From Actinoplanes auranticolor (lineage in GTDB: Bacteria; Actinomycetota; Actinomycetes; Mycobacteriales; Micromonosporaceae), in the NCBI RefSeq assembly GCF_018332655.1, contig NZ_BOQL01000049.1:97213-161212 (forward strand): a stretch of DNA of 64,000 bases, in the 5' to 3' direction. How positions within the stretch are numbered: the first letter of the stretch is position 1; the number at the start of each line of letters is the position of its first letter. The notes under the pieces were generated by a model. It made no database searches. It saw only the letters and a program-made list of their open reading frames with translations, and was not told the DNA's origin. The position numbers and the translations under genes were made by a program. Shown here piece after piece: positions 26,710 through 35,386 of the stretch.

Positions 26710-28098
26710 ATGTCAGGAACGACGAACAGGCACCGGGTAGTCATCGTCGGAGCGGGGTTCGGCGGTCTCTTCGCCGCCAAGGCGCTGCGGCACGCCGACG
26801 TGGACGTGACCCTGATCAACGGTACGACGTACCACCTCTTCCAGCCGCTGCTCTATCAGGTCGCGACCGGGATCCTGTCCGAGGGCGAGGTGGCGCCGCC
26901 GATCCGCGAGATCCTGCGCAGGCAGCGCAACGTGGACGTGCGGCTCGGCCGGGTCCGCGACGTGGACGTCGAGGCGAAGACCGTCGACGTGGCCGGCCCG
27001 GGAGTCTCCTACACCGTCGGCTACGACACGCTGATCTTCGCGGCCGGCTCCTCGCAGTCCTACTTCGGCAACGACGGCTTCGCCGAGGACGCCCCCGGCA
27101 TGAAGAGCGTGGACGACGCCCTGGAGCTGCGCGCCCGGATCTTCCACGCGTTCGAGATCGCCGACCTGCAGACCGACCCGGCCGACATCGAACGCTGGAT
27201 GACGTTCGTGATCGTCGGTGCCGGCCCGACCGGCACCGAGATGGCCGGCCAGATCGCCGAGCTGGCCCACCGCACCCTGCCGGGTCAGTACAAGCACATC
27301 GACCCGCACCGGGCCCGCGTGGTCCTGGTCGACGCGGTGGGCGCGGTCCTCAACACCTTCGGCGACCGGCTCTCCACCCGCGCCCTGCGCGAGCTGCACC
27401 AGCTCGGCGTGGAGGTGGAGCTGAACACCAAGGTCGTCGACGTCGACCCGACGGGCATCGAGGTCGAGACCGTACGCGGTCCCGAGCGCATCCCCGCGAT
27501 GACCAAGGTCTGGGCCGCCGGGGTGTCCGCACCGCCGCTGGCCCGCCGGCTGGCCGAGGTCACGGGCGCGCGGACCGACCGCGCCGGGCGCATCCACGTC
27601 GAGCCGGACGGCACCGTCCCGGGCCACCCGGAGATCTTCGTGGTCGGCGACCTGATGGCGCTGGCGGGCGACGACGGCCGGCAGCTCCCCGGGGTCGCGC
27701 AGGTGGCCATCCAGAGCGGACGGCACGCGGCCGGCCAGATCAAGCGCCGCCTCGCGGGCCGGCCGGCCGGTCAGCCGTTCCACTACTTCGACAAGGGCAG
27801 CCTGGCGGTGATCTCCCGCTTCTCGGCGGTGGCGAGCATCGGCGGGCTGCGGCTGTCGGGCTTCCCGGCCTGGCTGATCTGGCTGGTGGTGCACCTGTTC
27901 TACCTGGTCGGCTTCAAGAACCGGGTGTCGGCGGTCCTGCACTGGGCGGTCAGCTTCCTGGGCCGCGGCTGCCCGGAACGGGTGACCACCCTGCAGCAGG
28001 TCCACGCCCGCACCGCGATGCGCCAGTACGGCGATCCCTTCGCACCCGCCCCGGACACCTACACCGGCTCCCGGACCCCGGTCACCTCCGGCGGTTAG
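26710..28098 (+). CDS. ndh: Type II NADH dehydrogenase (NDH-2)
   Basis: A 462-residue FAD enzyme that passes electrons from NADH to quinone at the membrane without pumping protons. ATG 26710 is preceded by a strong GGAGGAAAGG. The FAD-binding dinucleotide fold is VVIVGAGFGGLFAAKAL (about 10-26), the quinone-side segment YHLFQPLLYQVATG follows, the NADH-binding fold is FVIVGAGPTGTEMAGQIAEL (about 167-186), and IFVVGDLMAL carries the FAD ribityl Asp. A C-terminal hydrophobic region (WLIWLVVHLFYLVGF) provides membrane attachment. Length and motifs match the family. Confidence 0.95.
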   Translation: MSGTTNRHRVVIVGAGFGGLFAAKALRHADVDVTLINGTTYHLFQPLLYQVATGILSEGEVAPPIREILRRQRNVDVRLGRVRDVDVEAKTVDVAGPGVSYTVGYDTLIFAAGSSQSYFGNDGFAEDAPGMKSVDDALELRARIFHAFEIADLQTDPADIERWMTFVIVGAGPTGTEMAGQIAELAHRTLPGQYKHIDPHRARVVLVDAVGAVLNTFGDRLSTRALRELHQLGVEVELNTKVVDVDPTGIEVETVRGPERIPAMTKVWAAGVSAPPLARRLAEVTGARTDRAGRIHVEPDGTVPGHPEIFVVGDLMALAGDDGRQLPGVAQVAIQSGRHAAGQIKRRLAGRPAGQPFHYFDKGSLAVISRFSAVASIGGLRLSGFPAWLIWLVVHLFYLVGFKNRVSAVLHWAVSFLGRGCPERVTTLQQVHARTAMRQYGDPFAPAPDTYTGSRTPVTSGG

Positions 28099-28135
28099 GG
28101 TCGGCTTCTCGGTCGGGCGGAGGACGGCGGCAGGT

Positions 28136-28930
28136 ATGCGGGTGGCGATGGTCAGCGCCGCTGCTCGGGCCGGGCGGGTGAACGAGGATTTCGCCGGCGC
28201 CGTACCGATGGCCGCGGTCCTGGTCGACGGGGCCGGGATCCCCGGCGCCGGAGCGCTCTGCCGGCACGGCGTCGTCTGGTACGCCGCGCGCCTGGGCGGC
28301 AGCCTGCTCAGCCTGCTGGCAGTGAGGCCGGACACCGGCCTCAGGACGCTGCTCGCCCAGGCCATCGGGCAGGTGACGGACGATCACCGGGACACCTGTG
28401 ACGTCGCCGCCCGGCTCAGCCCGTCGGCGGCCGTGGCCGTCCTGCGGGTGTCCGGCGGCCGGGCCGACTACCTGGTGCTGGGTGACGCGACCGTGGTGCT
28501 GGACCGGGCGGCCGGTACGCCGCTCGTCGTCAACGATTCCCGCGAGGTGGTGATCAGCCGGTCGTACCTGCCCGCGCTCGCGGCCGCCGGTGCGGACACC
28601 GACGAGTACCGGCGGGTCCTGGCCGACCTGCGCAGCCATCGCAACGAGCCGGGCGGCTTCTGGGTGGCCAAGGACGACCCGCGCGCGGCGGACGAGGCGC
28701 TCACCGGCAGCTGCCCGGTCGCCGAGCTCACCAGCGCGGCTCTGCTCAGCAACGGCGCCGCCCGGATCGTGGACGAGTTCGCTCTGGCCGGCTGGCCCGA
28801 GATCGTGGCCGGCCTGGCGTCGAACGGGCCCGCCGCGATCATCCATCGGGTCCGGCAGGCCGAGGCGAGCCGCGCGGCGACCGCCGACGACGCGACGATC
28901 GTGCACTGCACCGAGCTCGGCGGGAGGTAG
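28136..28930 (+). CDS. PP2C-like protein phosphatase domain protein
   Basis: A 264-residue protein with the spaced Asp pattern of the PPM/PP2C fold: GRVNEDFAG near the start, AAVLVDGAG, YLVLGDATVVL and DDATIVHC at the end. The first two blocks correspond to metal-binding positions of the family (usually DGVGG). Such stand-alone, somewhat diverged phosphatases occur widely in actinobacteria, often without a known partner kinase. It lies 37 nt after ndh and may be in the same transcript. Confidence 0.75.
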   Translation: MRVAMVSAAARAGRVNEDFAGAVPMAAVLVDGAGIPGAGALCRHGVVWYAARLGGSLLSLLAVRPDTGLRTLLAQAIGQVTDDHRDTCDVAARLSPSAAVAVLRVSGGRADYLVLGDATVVLDRAAGTPLVVNDSREVVISRSYLPALAAAGADTDEYRRVLADLRSHRNEPGGFWVAKDDPRAADEALTGSCPVAELTSAALLSNGAARIVDEFALAGWPEIVAGLASNGPAAIIHRVRQAEASRAATADDATIVHCTELGGR

Positions 28931-28968
28931 GTCCTATATTGATCGCCCGACTCGGCTATCATCCCGGA

Positions 28969-29319
28969 ATGGCAATGAATCAGGACGGCTGTGTGACCCC
29001 GGCGGTGGCCTTGTTCCACTCCCTCGCCGACGAGACCCGGCTGCGGATCGTGGCCCGGCTGGCCGCGGGTGAGGCCCGGGTGGTCGACCTGACCGGCGAG
29101 CTCGGGCTGGCCCAGTCCACGGTTTCCAAGCACCTGGCCTGCCTGCGCGGCTGCGGCCTGGTCGACTACCGGGTCCAGGGCCGGCAGTCGTTCTACGCCC
29201 TGACCCGTCCGGAGCTGATGGACCTGCTCGCCGCGGCGGAGGGCCTGCTCGCCGTGACCGGCACCGCGGTCACGCTGTGCCCGGCCTCCGGCGCGGCGGT
29301 CACGGCGGTGCCGCGGTGA
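28969..29319 (+). CDS. ArsR/SmtB metal sensor of the CmtR (Cd/Pb) type
   Basis: A 116-residue winged-helix repressor. ATG 28969 follows a -10-like TATCAT (28957-28962) by 6 nt, pointing to a leaderless mRNA. The HTH is ELGLAQSTVSKHLACLRGCG. Cysteines at 58 and 62 (CLRGC) and at 104 (VTLC) correspond to the Cys57, Cys61, Cys102 set known in Mycobacterium CmtR, which senses Cd(II) and Pb(II). It overlaps the CDF exporter gene by 4 nt, so release of the repressor by metal would induce export. Confidence 0.9.
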   Translation: MAMNQDGCVTPAVALFHSLADETRLRIVARLAAGEARVVDLTGELGLAQSTVSKHLACLRGCGLVDYRVQGRQSFYALTRPELMDLLAAAEGLLAVTGTAVTLCPASGAAVTAVPR

Positions 29320-30056
29320 GCGCCCCCACCGGTACGGCGCTGAGCCCGGCCCGGCGCGCCCAGCTCAACCGGCGCAGCCTGCACCTGGCCTATGCGACCG
29401 CCGGCTACAACACCCTCGAAGGCCTCGTGGCCGTCGCCGCCGGAGTGGCCGCGTCGTCGACCGCGCTGCTCGGCTTCGGCCTGGACTCCTTCGTCGAGGT
29501 GTCCAGCGCGCTGATCGTCATCTGGCAGTTCCGGTCCCGGGTGCCGGAGTCCCGCGAGCGGCTGGCCCTGCGGCTGATCGCCGTGTCGTTCTTCGCCCTC
29601 GCCGCCTGGGTCGGCGTCGACGCGGTCCGCACCCTGCTCGGCTCGGACGAGGCCAGGGTGTCCCCGGTCGGCATCGGCATCGCGGCGGCTTCCGTGGTCG
29701 TGATGCCGTTGCTGGTCCTGGCCAAGCGGCGCACCGGCCGCGAGCTGGGCTCGGCCACCGTGGTCGCCGACTCCGTGCAGACCATGCTGTGTACGTACCT
29801 CTCCGCGATCGTGCTGATCGGGCTGCTGCTCAACGCCACCCTGGGCTGGTCCTGGGCGGACCCGGTCGCCGCTCTGGTCATCGCCGCCGTGGCCGTCCGC
29901 GAAGGGGTCGGGGCCTGGCGCGGTGAGCAGTGCGACGACTGCGCTCCGCCCGCCACCGACGACCCGGACGGCTGCTCGTGCTGCGCGGACACCTCGGCCC
30001 GAATACCCGTCGCCGGGGACGGGGTTGCTGAGCCGCGAGTGGGTCGGGCAGGCTGA
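29316..30056 (+). CDS. Cation diffusion facilitator-like exporter with Cys-rich tail
   Basis: A 246-residue membrane protein. GTG 29316 overlaps the CmtR-like stop (GTGA). Six helices are visible; the transport sites of the CDF fold are represented by GFGLDSFVEVSS (helix 2) and VADSVQTMLCTYLS (helix 5). The C-terminal tail is cysteine-rich (EQCDDCAPPATDDPDGCSCC), unlike usual CDF cytoplasmic domains, and is a likely soft-metal binding site matching the Cd/Pb sensor encoded just upstream. It is shorter than typical CDF exporters (about 300). Confidence 0.88.
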   Translation: MSAPTGTALSPARRAQLNRRSLHLAYATAGYNTLEGLVAVAAGVAASSTALLGFGLDSFVEVSSALIVIWQFRSRVPESRERLALRLIAVSFFALAAWVGVDAVRTLLGSDEARVSPVGIGIAAASVVVMPLLVLAKRRTGRELGSATVVADSVQTMLCTYLSAIVLIGLLLNATLGWSWADPVAALVIAAVAVREGVGAWRGEQCDDCAPPATDDPDGCSCCADTSARIPVAGDGVAEPRVGRAG

Positions 30057-30183
30057 CGGCTCCGACCTCGTGCGCGATACCGCGTTCGGCAGCCCGACCA
30101 CCGAGATCCTCACCGCCTCGTGCCGGCGGTGACAGTCGTCGCGACGATCCTGGTGTGACGCGGAGTCTCCGGAGTGAGCCCGG

Positions 30184-30399
30184 TCAGAAGCCGAGCCCGT
30201 CGAGGATCCGGACGACTGTGTTGGCCTTGTCGCCGTCCCGCTCGGTGCCGGCCGGCTCAACCCGGCCCGCGATGAGCAGAATGACCTCGTCGACCTTGGC
30301 GACGACATCGGCGCGACCGGCGATGACCGCGGCGGTCCGGAGGTCCCGGGCAGGCACCAGCAGGGCAGCCGGGTCGGTGGTCTCTGGCTGTCGGTCCAC
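30184..30399 (-). CDS. Small hypothetical protein
   Basis: A 71-residue frame with GTG start, reading MDRQPETTDPAALLVPARDL and further a helical RADVVAKVDEVILLIAGRVE. Its composition is protein-like, not Arg/Pro-rich as frame shadows here tend to be, and no other gene competes for the stretch. The RBS is weak. It may be real; function unknown. Confidence 0.35.
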   Translation of the reverse strand: MDRQPETTDPAALLVPARDLRTAAVIAGRADVVAKVDEVILLIAGRVEPAGTERDGDKANTVVRILDGLGF

Positions 30400-30485
30400 G
30401 ACCCGAGCTTAAGAGCCGGCTGCTACTTCCTCACCCGACGGGCACCGAGGTGCGGCGTAGAAGGCCGCCCGCTGACGAGCCGAGG

Positions 30486-30683
30486 TCAGGCCGCGGCCTC
30501 GCCCAGATCGGCCATGTCGATGCCGGCCTCACCGAGGATGCGCTGGACGGCGGCGATGCTCAGCCAGTCCAGGATGTTGTCCTCGTGCACGACGCGGTAC
30601 CACTGGGTCCGTCCGCGCTTGACGATCTCGACGCGCCACGCGCCGTCGGCCGTCTGCATCGCGTACTGGACCCTGGGCTCCAC
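30486..30683 (-). CDS. Small conserved-looking protein (65 aa)
   Basis: A 65-residue protein, MEPRVQYAMQTADGAWRVEI... ending LGEAGIDMADLGEAAA. It has a beta-rich N-terminal part (GAWRVEIVKRGRTQWYRVVH) and a helical C-terminal half starting at LDWLSIAAVQRILGE. It resembles short uncharacterised proteins that recur in actinobacterial genomes. It stands alone between the CDF exporter region and the sugar-ABC operon terminator. Function unknown. Confidence 0.6.
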   Translation of the reverse strand: MEPRVQYAMQTADGAWRVEIVKRGRTQWYRVVHEDNILDWLSIAAVQRILGEAGIDMADLGEAAA

Positions 30684-30757
30684 CCGATCGACGCTACGTC
30701 CTGTCGATCAAGGCCGCTACCAGGTAAAACAAACTACGTCGGCGTAATTCACCGCGG

Positions 30758-30799
30758 CCGTCGACCCGGGTCCGCACCCCCACGGACCCGGGTCGACGG
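30758..30799 (-). terminator. 17-bp perfect hairpin after the ABC permease gene
   Basis: Arms 30758-30774 and 30783-30799 are perfectly complementary (17 bp) around an 8-nt loop CACCCCCA. The hairpin lies 17 nt beyond the permease stop on the minus strand. No T-run follows, as is common for terminators in high-GC actinobacteria. It would end the binding protein-permease transcript. Confidence 0.75.
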
Positions 30800-30815
30800 T
30801 CACAGCGAGCCTCGC

Positions 30816-32834
30816 TCAGCCCTTCACCGCGCCCGCGGTGAGCCCTTCGGTGAGGAAACGCTGGCCGAAGGAGTACATGATCACCACGGGGATGCTGACG
30901 AGCAGCGACGCCGCGGCGAGCTGTCCCTGCGGTACGACGTCGCCGGCGATCATCGACTGCATCCCGACCGGGAGGGTCTTGTACTCGTCCTTGGTGATGA
31001 ACACGAAGGCGAACAGGAACTCGTTCCAGGCGTTGGTCAGGGTGAACAGCGCGACCGCCAGCAGTCCCGGCTTGGCCAGGGGCAGCACCACCCGGCGGAA
31101 CGCCTGGACGCGGGTGGAGCCGTCGACCAGCGCGGCCTCCTCCAGCTCGATCGGGATCGACGCGAAGTATCCCGTCAGCAGCCAGGTCGCGAACGGGATA
31201 GTGAACGTCGGGTACGTCAGCACCAGCGACCACAACGAGTCGGTGAGCCGTGCCCCGATGAGCAGCTGGTACAGCGGGATGAACAGCAGGGCGCCCGGCA
31301 TCACGTACGTCAGCAGCACCGTGACGGTGAAGCCCTGCGCGCCGCGGAACCGCAGCCGGGCCAGGGCGTAGCCCGCCAGGGCGGCACAGATCAGGGCCAC
31401 CGCGGTGGACGCCGCGGACACCAGCACGGTGTTGAGGTACCAGCGGCCGAACGGCTGGTTGGTGAACAGCGCACTGAACTGTTCCAGGGTCCACGGCGTC
31501 GGCCACAGGTCGTTGTCGCGCATGACGACCTGACCCTCGGACTTGAAAGCCGTGACGGCGATCCAGTACAGCGGGCTCAGCACGAAGGCCAGCAACCCGG
31601 CCAGCGCGACCCCGGATCCCAGGTTCGCCACCAGGGACGAGGCCCGGCGACCGCCCCGGGAGTTCAGGGCCGAGACCGCCTTGCCGACGGCCACCGCGAT
31701 CAGCAGCATCACCGCGAGGACAACCGCGGCCTTCCAGAAGATCTGGGGCGACGCCCAGGCCAGCAGACCGGTGAAGGCGACGGTGACGATCCACGGCAGG
31801 GCCGTCCGCACCGTCCCGGCCCACTGCGGCATCCGGATCCGCGGGGGCCGCTTGGTGCCGGCGTCCTGGCGCAGCAACCGGACCAGGACGAACACCAGCG
31901 CGCCGATGACCGGCAGCATGACCAGCGTGACCGCCGCCCCGGCGCCGTACTGCAGCTGCAGGATCGCCTTCGAGTACGCGACGAGCACGTACGGCGCGGT
32001 CACGTCACCCGGGCCGCCCTGGGTCAGCAACCAGATGAGGTCGAAGTTGTTGAACGTCCAGATCGACGACAGGGTCACCGTCACGGTGATGACGTGACGC
32101 AGTCCGGGCAGCGTCACGTGGACGAATCGGCGCCACGGCGAGGCGCCGTCGATGGCCGCCGCCTCGTACAGGTCGGCCGGGATGGCCTTGAGCCCCGCGA
32201 GGAAACAGACGGCGAAGAACGGCACGCCTTTCCACACGTTGACCAGGATCACCGACGGCATGGCCAGCGACGTGTCGGACAGCCAGCCCGCGGGCCAGCT
32301 GTCGATCAGATGCACATCGGCCAGCAGCGGCCCGATCCCGGACGCGGTGAGCAGGGTGTTGACGCTGCCGAAGATCGGGTCGAGCAGCGCGCGCCAGCTG
32401 AACGCCGTCACCACCGTCGGCACCACCCACGGCACCAGGAGAAGCCCGGTCAGCACGGCCCGCCCACGGCGCTGACGGTGCAGCAGCAGGGCTGCGGCCA
32501 GGCCGAGCACAACCTTGAAGATCTCCGCGTACGCGGTGAAGACGAACGAGTTCACCACGCCCGTACGGAACTGGTCGTCGCCGGCGAGGGAGAGGTAGTT
32601 GCCCAGGCCGACGAAGACGCTTTCCTGGCCGTGCCGTTCGGTGGTGCTGGTGATCGCCGACTGGACGATCGGCACCAGCACGAGCGCACTGACCAGTACG
32701 GCCGTCGGCGTCAGGAACAGGGCCGCCAGCCGCCAGTCCCGGCCCAGCCGCCGCTGGGTCGTCGTGAGGGAGCCGGGCCCCGGCGACGGGGAGGTCCCCG
32801 TCGCCGGCGCCGGTGCTGAGCGGACTGCCGTCAC
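30816..32834 (-). CDS. Fused sugar ABC transporter permease (MalF-like + MalG-like in one chain)
   Basis: A 672-residue membrane protein whose GTG overlaps the binding-protein stop by 4 nt. The first half (about 30-320) is a MalF-type permease, with EAA loop EAAAIDGASPWRRFVHVTLP. The second half (about 395-672) is a MalG-type permease with EAA loop EEAALVDGSTRVQAFRRVVL. In between are two extra hydrophobic segments (about 345-385). Carbohydrate importers of the CUT1 class normally encode the two permeases as separate genes; here one chain has both and two ATPase docking loops. No stop or frameshift separates the halves. No ATPase gene is adjacent, so a shared MsiK-type ATPase is likely used. 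Confidence 0.93.
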   Translation of the reverse strand: MTAVRSAPAPATGTSPSPGPGSLTTTQRRLGRDWRLAALFLTPTAVLVSALVLVPIVQSAITSTTERHGQESVFVGLGNYLSLAGDDQFRTGVVNSFVFTAYAEIFKVVLGLAAALLLHRQRRGRAVLTGLLLVPWVVPTVVTAFSWRALLDPIFGSVNTLLTASGIGPLLADVHLIDSWPAGWLSDTSLAMPSVILVNVWKGVPFFAVCFLAGLKAIPADLYEAAAIDGASPWRRFVHVTLPGLRHVITVTVTLSSIWTFNNFDLIWLLTQGGPGDVTAPYVLVAYSKAILQLQYGAGAAVTLVMLPVIGALVFVLVRLLRQDAGTKRPPRIRMPQWAGTVRTALPWIVTVAFTGLLAWASPQIFWKAAVVLAVMLLIAVAVGKAVSALNSRGGRRASSLVANLGSGVALAGLLAFVLSPLYWIAVTAFKSEGQVVMRDNDLWPTPWTLEQFSALFTNQPFGRWYLNTVLVSAASTAVALICAALAGYALARLRFRGAQGFTVTVLLTYVMPGALLFIPLYQLLIGARLTDSLWSLVLTYPTFTIPFATWLLTGYFASIPIELEEAALVDGSTRVQAFRRVVLPLAKPGLLAVALFTLTNAWNEFLFAFVFITKDEYKTLPVGMQSMIAGDVVPQGQLAAASLLVSIPVVIMYSFGQRFLTEGLTAGAVKG

Positions 32835-34261
32835 TGCGGCAGCCCTTGCTGGGCAAAGATCTGCACCATCTTCGCGTGGGCGGCCTTCACGGCCTGTGCG
32901 GGCGCCGTGCCCTGCACGACCTGCTGCATCATGTCGGTCAGGACGTAGGCGGCGACGACGGCCTGCTGGCCGGCGCTGGCCTTCTGCGGGAACTTCAGGC
33001 CATTCTTGGTGGACAGCGGCAGCGGCTGCTGGGACATGGTGCGCAGCATGGAGAACGCCGGGTCGCCGCCGGTGAAGAACGGGTCGGCGTCCCAGACCTT
33101 CTCCCAGGCGGGCATGGCCAGACCGGGTGCTTCCTGGGCCACTCCGACCAGTGCCGGCGCGGTGACCAGGTACTGGGCCAGGAGCCTGGCGAGGGCCGGG
33201 TTCTTGGCCCCCTTGAAGACGACAAAACCCTGGGACTGGCCGAGCAGCAGGGACTTGTCGGTCGCCGGCCCGATGCAGTCGGAGAAGACGTGGGTGTTGG
33301 CGTACACGGGGTTCTTCTTGGTCTTGGAGTCCGCGTAGACGCTGAAGCTGTTGCGGGTGTAGCCCAGGATCCCGGCCAGCCAGTTCTCGTTGTTGCTGGT
33401 GTCGGTCCAGCTGGCGACGCCCGGCGGCAGCATCGGCTTGAACTTGGGGTTGGTGTAGATGTCGCCCAGGAAGGTCACCGCCTGCACGGTCTCGGGCGAG
33501 TCGAACGTGACCTTGCGGCCGTCGTTGGAGGCGATCGCTCCGCCGTACGAGTTGATCAGCGCCTCGATCATCCCGTTGCCGTCACCGGACCGGTTGATCA
33601 TCATGCCCCAGCCGAACCGGCGCTTGGCCGGATCGGAGATCGCCAGACACAGGTCGCGCAGCTCCTCCCAGGAGTAGACGTCCTTGGTGGCGATGCCCTT
33701 CTCCTGCATCCAGTCCTTGCGCAGGAAGGACCCGATCCCGATGAAGTGGTACGGGATCGCGTACCACTTGCCGTCGAAGACGCAGAAGTTCTTGGCCTCG
33801 GCGCAGGGCTCGCCGTACTTGGCCGTCAGCGCCGTGACGACGTCCGTCACGTCCTCCAGGTCGCCCAGCCCGTGGAACTGCGCGATGAACCGCGAGTCGG
33901 TCATGAACGCCAGGTCACGCGCCACGCCACCCTCGACCTCGGCGTGGATCTTGGCCACCACGTCACCGGCGTCGGCCTGGACCAGGCTGTTCTCGATCTT
34001 GGTCCCGGTGACGCCGGCGAACTTCTCGATCGAGCGGTCGAGCGCCTCGTTGGCCTTGGTCGAGTAAAGCTTCTGCGAGAGCACCCCCATCGAGGCGCCC
34101 TTCAACGGCGCCGCGGCGTCGATCAGATCCTTCGGAACGTCGGCCGCCACTTTGGCGGGTGCATCGGATTCGGCTCCGCACGCGGCCAGACCGGCCGCAC
34201 CGAGCACCCCCACCCCCATTCCCAGAAAACCGCGCCGGGACCACGCCGGGTTGTCCTGCAT
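32831..34261 (-). CDS. Sugar-binding lipoprotein of an ABC importer (Tat signal)
   Basis: A 476-residue extracellular solute-binding protein (family 1). The N-terminus has a twin-arginine signal (SRRGFLGMGVG) and lipobox LAAC (about residues 25-28), so it is exported folded and lipid-anchored. The mature region shows family features such as AFMTDSRFIAQFHGLGDLED and FDGKWYAIPYHF. It is the first gene of the operon; the upstream region holds repeated TTCGA-type inverted repeats. By gene context the ligand could be a pentose, an oligosaccharide of pentoses, or a sugar acid; sequence alone does not tell. Confidence 0.92.
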   Translation of the reverse strand: MQDNPAWSRRGFLGMGVGVLGAAGLAACGAESDAPAKVAADVPKDLIDAAAPLKGASMGVLSQKLYSTKANEALDRSIEKFAGVTGTKIENSLVQADAGDVVAKIHAEVEGGVARDLAFMTDSRFIAQFHGLGDLEDVTDVVTALTAKYGEPCAEAKNFCVFDGKWYAIPYHFIGIGSFLRKDWMQEKGIATKDVYSWEELRDLCLAISDPAKRRFGWGMMINRSGDGNGMIEALINSYGGAIASNDGRKVTFDSPETVQAVTFLGDIYTNPKFKPMLPPGVASWTDTSNNENWLAGILGYTRNSFSVYADSKTKKNPVYANTHVFSDCIGPATDKSLLLGQSQGFVVFKGAKNPALARLLAQYLVTAPALVGVAQEAPGLAMPAWEKVWDADPFFTGGDPAFSMLRTMSQQPLPLSTKNGLKFPQKASAGQQAVVAAYVLTDMMQQVVQGTAPAQAVKAAHAKMVQIFAQQGLPQ

Positions 34262-34413
34262 AGGTATTCGCCTCCCTCATCTCCTCGCACCGCCGCACGC
34301 CAGAGGCGTGCTCGGCGAACAGCGTCGACATACCGAAGCCCCGGACGTCACGGCGGTGAGGTGGGCCGAGGCGGCGCTGACGTTGCGGTGCGATCGGGTC
34401 ACGGGCCACCGCC

Positions 34414-34444
34414 GTTCGAGATTTCGAACTCAGTTCGAGATATC
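34414..34444. promoter_or_regulatory. Overlapping inverted repeats upstream of the sugar ABC operon (candidate IclR operator)
   Basis: GTTCGA-GATT-TCGAAC (34414-34429) is a perfect inverted repeat; TCGAAC-TCA-GTTCGA (34424-34438) is a second one sharing its arm, and a third GTTCGA starts at 34433. The related word TTCGAAAT recurs at 34421-type spacing and in the region between the IclR gene and the catabolic genes (35312-35319). The block lies about 150 bp before the binding-protein start and beside AT-rich promoter-like DNA. Confidence 0.6.
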
Positions 34445-34528
34445 GTATTGAGTGGACGCGACGCTAGAGGACCACCGAGAGAGGTGTCAATGTTTCAATG
34501 CGGTTTCCGGCCGGAACCGGCAAATCGG

Positions 34529-35299
34529 TCAGCGGGACTGGGCCCGGTACCCCATCCGGGCGGACAGCGTGGCCGCGCCGCCGCGCACCAGCTCGGTCCA
34601 GGCGATCTGCGTCTGCGGGGTCCAGCGGATGATCGGCGCGGAGACGCTCATCGCGGCGACAGCGGCGCCGGAATGGTCCCGGATCGCCGCGGCGACGCAG
34701 CGCATGGCGCTGTCGGACTCGCCGTTGTCGAACGCGACGCCCTCGGCCCGGACGCGTTCGAGATGGGCCCGCAGCCCTTCCGGGTCGGTGATGCTCTCGG
34801 GCGTCATGCCCGTCAGGGCGCCCTTCTTCAGAACGGCGTCCAGGCCCGCCTCATCGAGGTCCGACAGCAGCACCTTGCCGACCGCCGTGCAGTGCGCCGG
34901 CAACCGCCGCCCGACCGCGGAGACCATCCGGACGGGGTGCGTGCTGTCGACCTTGACCAGGTAGATGACATCGGCGCCGTCGAGCACGGCCACGTGGACG
35001 GCCTCGTCGCACGCGGCGGCGACGTCCCGCGCGACGCCCTGCGCCTCGCGCACCAGGTCGAGCCGGCCGGCGAAGGCCGCGCCGAGCTGGAACAGGGGCA
35101 TGCCGAGCCGGTACTGCACCGGCTGCCCCGGAACGGAGATCAGGTACGCGCGCGCCTCGAGCGTGACCAGCAGCTCGTGCACCGTGGTGCGGGGCAGATC
35201 GAGCCGCTCCATCACCTCTCGGGCCGACAATTGGGGTCGGTCCAGGAACAGTTCGAGGATGTCGAGTGCGCGGATGACCGCCGGTACCACACGGGGCAT
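34529..35299 (-). CDS. IclR family transcriptional regulator
   Basis: A 256-residue regulator, ATG 35299 (MPRVVPAVIRALDILELFLD). The winged HTH (about 5-65) has the recognition part LSAREVMERLDLPRTTVHEL. The effector-binding IclR domain follows (about 80-250) with RRLPAHCTAVGKVLLSDL and the GVAFDNGESDSAMRCVAAAI segment. It sits between the sugar ABC operon (ahead of it on the same strand) and the divergent FAH/aldehyde dehydrogenase operon, the classic position for a local catabolic regulator of both. Confidence 0.93.
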   Translation of the reverse strand: MPRVVPAVIRALDILELFLDRPQLSAREVMERLDLPRTTVHELLVTLEARAYLISVPGQPVQYRLGMPLFQLGAAFAGRLDLVREAQGVARDVAAACDEAVHVAVLDGADVIYLVKVDSTHPVRMVSAVGRRLPAHCTAVGKVLLSDLDEAGLDAVLKKGALTGMTPESITDPEGLRAHLERVRAEGVAFDNGESDSAMRCVAAAIRDHSGAAVAAMSVSAPIIRWTPQTQIAWTELVRGGAATLSARMGYRAQSR

Positions 35300-35318
35300 G
35301 TCGATAGTCCCTTCGAAA

Positions 35319-35331
35319 TGCCGGACCGGCA
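35319..35331. promoter_or_regulatory. Palindrome in the IclR/FAH divergent region
   Basis: TGCCGG-A-CCGGCA is a perfect inverted repeat, 20 bp upstream of the IclR start and 56 bp upstream of the FAH-family gene. A TTCGAAAT word directly precedes it. Position fits an autoregulatory or catabolic operator; the binding protein is inferred only. Confidence 0.45.
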
Positions 35332-35386
35332 CCTGCCGAGGGTAACCGCGCACACTTCCCGCATTACTACAGACTGAGGATAGCCA

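Noticed and set aside
30450..32819. 789-codon open frame on the plus strand, antisense to the ABC permease
   Set aside because: Composition is Arg/Gly/Gln-rich without any domain and it mirrors the third-position GC bias of the real permease gene; a shadow frame.
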